This document shows, piece after piece, positions 33,593 through 35,714 of a stretch of 35,714 nucleotides of DNA. The position numbers and the translations under genes were made by a program. Below the pieces are notes generated by a model, which was not told the origin of the DNA, searched no databases, and saw only the letters and a program-made list of their open reading frames with translations. This stretch comes from Nesterenkonia massiliensis (lineage in GTDB: Bacteria > Actinomycetota > Actinomycetes > Actinomycetales > Micrococcaceae), in the NCBI RefSeq assembly GCF_000455245.1, contig NZ_HG005167.1, forward strand, positions 171,679 to 207,392, written 5' to 3'. Each line of letters opens with the position of its first letter. Position 1 is the first letter of the stretch.

Positions 33593-34194
33593 TGCTCAAT
33601 AAGTACGCTCGGGCGTTCTTCGGTGCGCTTTTCACCCCGGTGGCCAAAGCCCTGCTGCGCTTGGGGCTGTCACCCAATGCTGTCACGGTCATTGGAACCC
33701 TTGGCGTATGCGCCGGCGCTCTGATCTTCTATCCCATGGGTGAACTCTTCTGGGGCACTGTCTTCATCACGCTCTTCGTCTTCAGTGACCTGATCGATGG
33801 GCTGATGGCTCGCCTGAGCAATAAGGGCTCTCAGCTGGGCAGCTTCCTGGATTCCGTCCTGGACCGAGTGCAGGACGGTGCGGTGTTCCTCGGCCTGCTG
33901 CTCTGGTTCTTCACCGGCGGCGAGAATCTCTGGCTGGGCACGACGGCGGCTGTCTGCCTGATGCTGGGCATGCTGGTCTCCTATATCCGCGCCAAGGCCG
34001 AGTCGCTGGGCTATCGTGCCGATGTGGGCATCGCCGAGCGGCCAGAACGTATGGTGCTGACGTTGGTGTTCACCGGATTCACTGGCCTGGGGCTTCCGGT
34101 GGTCGTGCTCCAAACAGTTCTCACCCTGCTCGCAGCCGCCTCTTTGCTGACGGTGATTCAGCGTATGGCCTCGGTGGCACGGCAAGCGCGCTAA
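33592..34194 (+). CDS. pgsA: CDP-alcohol phosphatidyltransferase, probable phosphatidylinositol phosphate synthase
   Basis: Integral membrane enzyme that condenses CDP-diacylglycerol with an inositol phosphate, feeding phosphatidylinositol lipids. 200 residues and about six membrane spans. The CDP-alcohol motif is complete in DLIDGLMARLSNKGSQLGSF followed by LDSVLD, with all four Asp in place. The ATG at 33592 overlaps the HIT stop and has GGAGG upstream. In many actinobacteria this thrS-HIT-pgsA order continues into the acyltransferase and PimA mannosyltransferase genes; here it stops and the next gene is umuD. Confidence 0.9.
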   Translation: MLNKYARAFFGALFTPVAKALLRLGLSPNAVTVIGTLGVCAGALIFYPMGELFWGTVFITLFVFSDLIDGLMARLSNKGSQLGSFLDSVLDRVQDGAVFLGLLLWFFTGGENLWLGTTAAVCLMLGMLVSYIRAKAESLGYRADVGIAERPERMVLTLVFTGFTGLGLPVVVLQTVLTLLAAASLLTVIQRMASVARQAR

Positions 34195-34221
34195 TCCTGA
34201 CTCTCGCCCCAGCGGCTTGTT

Positions 34222-34237
34222 TCGAACACAGATTCGA
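34222..34237 (+). promoter_or_regulatory. LexA/SOS box upstream of umuD
   Basis: TCGAAC-ACAG-ATTCGA matches the actinobacterial SOS consensus TCGAAC-N4-GTTCGA at 11 of 12 specified positions. It lies directly upstream of a -10-like GATACT (34240-34245), so LexA bound there would block the umuD promoter. Confidence 0.82.
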
Positions 34238-34252
34238 ACGATACTTGGTGGT

Positions 34253-34684
34253 GTGACTATCACTGAGCTTCGCGCCGTTGAGGAATCCGCTGACCCCAGT
34301 GAGCTCACCGTGCTGCCCACTACCGTTCCAGCAGGGTTCCCCTCACCTGCCCTGGATTTCGCCAGTGAAACCATCAACCTCCACGAGCATCTGGTTCATG
34401 ATCCACCGTCAACGTATATTGCACGAGTCTCCGGTTCATCCATGGTTAACGCCGGAATCAGCGACGGTGATCATCTGCTCATCCGCAAAGGCACGCAACC
34501 GCGCGACGGAGATGTGGTGGTCGCAGTGCTGGATGGTCAGCTCACCGTTAAGCGTTTGAGGCTTACTTCCACTGGGGTCCTGCTCCAGGCGGAGAATCCC
34601 GAGTATCCGGATATCGAGGTGCCCGAACTCTCGGAGCTGATCATCTGGGGCGTGGCATATATGTGTCTGCACAGTCTGCGGTGA
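34253..34684 (+). CDS. umuD: UmuD-like LexA/S24-family protein
   Basis: The SOS-induced accessory subunit of an error-prone polymerase; self-cleaves with RecA help. 143 residues, the UmuD length. The cleavage site is the Ala-Gly in VPAGFPSPALD. The catalytic Ser lies in SGSSMVNAGISDGD and the Lys in GQLTVKRLRL. The GTG at 34253 lies 7 nt after a -10-like GATACT with no Shine-Dalgarno sequence. It is preceded by an SOS box and followed 6 nt later by umuC, the standard pair. GC content is lower than in the downstream mer region. Confidence 0.93.
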   Translation: MTITELRAVEESADPSELTVLPTTVPAGFPSPALDFASETINLHEHLVHDPPSTYIARVSGSSMVNAGISDGDHLLIRKGTQPRDGDVVVAVLDGQLTVKRLRLTSTGVLLQAENPEYPDIEVPELSELIIWGVAYMCLHSLR

Positions 34685-34690
34685 CCGCGC

Positions 34691-34897
34691 ATGAAATTTG
34701 TGGCACTGATCGATGTCAACAGCTTTTATGTGAGCTGCGAAAGGGTCTTTGATCCCAGCCTTCGGCACAGGCCCGTTGTTGTGCTGTCCAATAACGATGG
34801 ATGCGCCGTTGCCATGAGTCGGGAGGCCAAACAGCTAGGGATCAGCGTGGGTGCCCCCTGGTTCAAGCTGGCGCCGACGGCGGCGCAGTATTGGTAG
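34691..34897 (+). pseudogene. umuC: umuC, 5' fragment interrupted by foreign DNA
   Basis: The first 68 codons of a Y-family DNA polymerase V catalytic subunit. [17 protein letters not shown] contains the first catalytic Asp, and [20 protein letters not shown] is the conserved finger region. Similarity runs to AAQYW (codon 68, ending 34894). The next codon is TAG and the DNA beyond matches no frame of UmuC, which should continue for about 350 residues with the remaining catalytic Asp/Glu. The rest of the gene may lie beyond the window, past the inserted segment. As it stands no polymerase can be made. Confidence 0.9.
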
Positions 34898-34993
34898 TGC
34901 GCGTTATTTGATTTGGCGCTATTTGGCGGACGGGGGATTCTGCACGACTTTCCGTTCTCGTCGCTTGGGAGAGCCGAGAGGATTTTCCGTGAG

Positions 34994-35383
34994 CTACAGG
35001 TACCGGCAGACCTGGTCCGCGCTGCACGAGTCGGGGTCGGGCTGCGCGGCGTCGTGCCTGAGCTCGGCGATGGTGTCTCGGAGCGCTGTGAGCTGGGCGA
35101 TCTGCTGCTCGATCTCGGCGAGGCGCGCGTCGAGGAGATCGCGCACGTGCTCGCAGGGAGCAGCGCCGCCGTCGCGGATGTCGAGGATCTGGCGGATCTG
35201 GGCGAGGGTGAGGCCCGCGGCCTGGCCGCGGTGGACGAAGTCGATCCGGGCGGCCGTCTCGGGCGCGTAGTCGCGGTATCCGGACGGCGTGCGCTCGGCC
35301 GGGGGCAGCAGGCCCTGCTCCTCGTAGAACCGCAGCGTCTTCGCCGTCGTTCCCGCCCGCTCGGCGAGTTCCCCGATGCGCAT
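34994..35383 (-). CDS. merR: MerR-family metal-responsive regulator
   Basis: Transcription activator that untwists a long-spacer promoter when it binds metal. 129 residues. The N-terminal winged helix-turn-helix reads [20 protein letters not shown] and [16 protein letters not shown], then a dimerisation helix (about 80-110). Metal-ligand cysteines are Cys77 (PCEHV), Cys120 and Cys126 ([12 protein letters not shown]). The spacing differs from the Cys82-Cys117-Cys126 set of Tn501 MerR, so mercury is inferred mainly from the neighbouring merA-like gene. It diverges from that gene with the operator between them, and its GC content is far above that of the host genes. Confidence 0.88.
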   Translation of the reverse strand: MRIGELAERAGTTAKTLRFYEEQGLLPPAERTPSGYRDYAPETAARIDFVHRGQAAGLTLAQIRQILDIRDGGAAPCEHVRDLLDARLAEIEQQIAQLTALRDTIAELRHDAAQPDPDSCSADQVCRYL

Positions 35384-35416
35384 CGCAGGCCCCCTTTTCT
35401 TTCGGCAGAAGCCTTC

Positions 35417-35448
35417 TTGACCCTCCCCTGCACTGGAAGGTCCAGTAT
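35417..35448 (+). promoter_or_regulatory. MerR-type operator/promoter of the merA-like gene
   Basis: -35 TTGACC (35417-35422) and -10-like CAGTAT (35443-35448) are 20 bp apart, the overlong spacing typical of MerR-activated promoters. The spacer holds the imperfect dyad GACCCTCCCC-TGCA-CTGGAAGGTC (35419-35442), 8 of 10 positions symmetric. Confidence 0.75.
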
Positions 35449-35487
35449 GGCCGAGAAAGAAGAGAAACCCAAGTGACGGGAGCTGCG

Positions 35488-35714
35488 ATGCCCACGAAGT
35501 ACGACCTCGCCATCATCGGATCGGGCGGTGGTGCGTTCGCCGCCGCGATCCGCGCGACCACGCTCGGCAAGTCGGTGGTGATGATCGAGCGCGGGACGCT
35601 CGGTGGCACCTGCGTGAACACCGGCTGCGTGCCGTCGAAGGCCCTGATCGCCGCGGCCGACGCACGGCACTCCGCGGCCGACGCCGCCGACCGGTTCCCG
35701 GGGATCGCGACGAC
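35488..35714 (+). CDS. merA: Mercuric reductase-like flavoprotein (3' end beyond window)
   Basis: The start of a pyridine nucleotide-disulfide oxidoreductase, 75 full codons visible. The FAD-binding dinucleotide fold is [19 protein letters not shown], and the redox-active pair is in [16 protein letters not shown]. These two together, with the [11 protein letters not shown] form, are typical of MerA lacking the N-terminal metal-binding domain. GGGAG lies upstream of the ATG at suitable spacing. It is expressed from the MerR-type promoter and would reduce Hg(II) to Hg(0). Dihydrolipoamide-dehydrogenase relatives share the motifs, but the MerR neighbour favours MerA. Confidence 0.85.
   Translation, partial: MPTKYDLAIIGSGGGAFAAAIRATTLGKSVVMIERGTLGGTCVNTGCVPSKALIAAADARHSAADAADRFPGIAT

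Larger units (their letters stand above)
34895..35714. mobile_element. Left part of a metal-resistance insertion
   Basis: Homology to umuC ends at 34894, and from about 34990 onward GC content and codon use jump upwards. The segment carries a MerR regulator and a divergent mercuric-reductase-like gene. A candidate terminal repeat starts with GGGG at 34933 and could run about 38 bp to 34970, the size and 5' GGGG of Tn3-family ends, with merR pointing toward it. The 38 bp between 34895 and 34932 belong neither to umuC nor to the candidate repeat, and contain ATTTGGCG twice. No transposase, resolvase or second end is inside the window, so element type is open. Confidence 0.55.

Noticed and set aside
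34726-35670. A 314-residue minus-strand reading frame, and a 252-residue one beside it
   Set aside because: Both cross the umuC/mer junction, are extremely Arg/Ser/Pro-rich, and are shadows of the GC-rich merR and merA genes.
1-35714. CRISPR array, prophage, toxin-antitoxin pair or restriction system
   Set aside because: No regularly spaced repeats and no gene with motifs of these systems was seen on either strand.

Overview
The window looks like chromosomal DNA of a moderately high-GC actinobacterium, most likely a member or close relative of the Micrococcaceae. The support is a mycothiol-pathway glycosyltransferase of MshA type, a DUF3000 protein next to RNase D, a large GapB-type glyceraldehyde-3-phosphate dehydrogenase, a GlbO-type truncated globin beside rpiB, the thrS-HIT-pgsA trio, frequent GTG/TTG starts, several start codons placed 6 to 9 nt after a -10-like box (leaderless transcripts), and an actinobacterial SOS box. 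The species cannot be named from this sequence alone.

Layout. 1-1061 (minus): a small secreted two-cysteine peptide, then a NarL-class sensor histidine kinase cut by the window edge. 1166-5301 (minus): beta-oxidation multifunctional enzyme, RNase D, DUF3000. 5372-6836 (minus): methionine sulfoxide reductase B and threonine aldolase. 6910-8271 (plus): membrane-anchored alpha/beta hydrolase, ended by a long hairpin. 8337-9703 (minus): rhodanese and SufE. 9830-13474 (plus): ZapE-like ATPase, polyphosphate kinase 2 behind a PHO-box-like repeat, and 6-phosphogluconate dehydrogenase. 13550-15789 (minus): msrA, cysK, cysE. 15919-17505 (plus): Nif3-like protein and an RNase HI with a helix-turn-helix tail. 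17525-18289 (minus): YaaA. 18429-19138 (plus): a decayed aldo/keto reductase. 19167-19540: RNase P RNA. 19688-21942 (plus): gapB, a strongly folded intergenic segment, and an SSB paralogue. 22018-24526 (minus): ettA and an unknown conserved-looking protein. 24605-25618 (plus): tesB. 25615-28454 (minus): DUF2079 membrane protein then mshA. 28640-28712 (minus): tRNA-Arg(TCT). 28752-30938: GlbO-type globin (minus), diverging from rpiB and a Nei-type glycosylase. 31013-34194 (plus): thrS, HIT protein and pgsA. 34222-34897: SOS box, umuD and the first 68 codons of umuC. 34895 to the end: foreign, much more GC-rich DNA with a MerR regulator diverging from a mercuric-reductase-like gene.

Themes. Sulfur and redox housekeeping is dense: cysteine synthesis (cysE, cysK), both methionine sulfoxide reductases, SufE, a rhodanese, mycothiol synthesis and peroxide-stress YaaA. 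Central carbon metabolism is represented by gnd, rpiB and gapB. Convergent gene pairs are mostly separated by unusually long perfect hairpins.

The items most worth a second look are: the secreted peptide plus kinase pair sharing one reading frame; the nested fold between gapB and the ssb paralogue; the RNase HI-HTH fusion; and the metal-resistance insertion that interrupts an SOS-controlled umuDC pair. No CRISPR array, transposase gene, prophage or biosynthetic cluster is visible.
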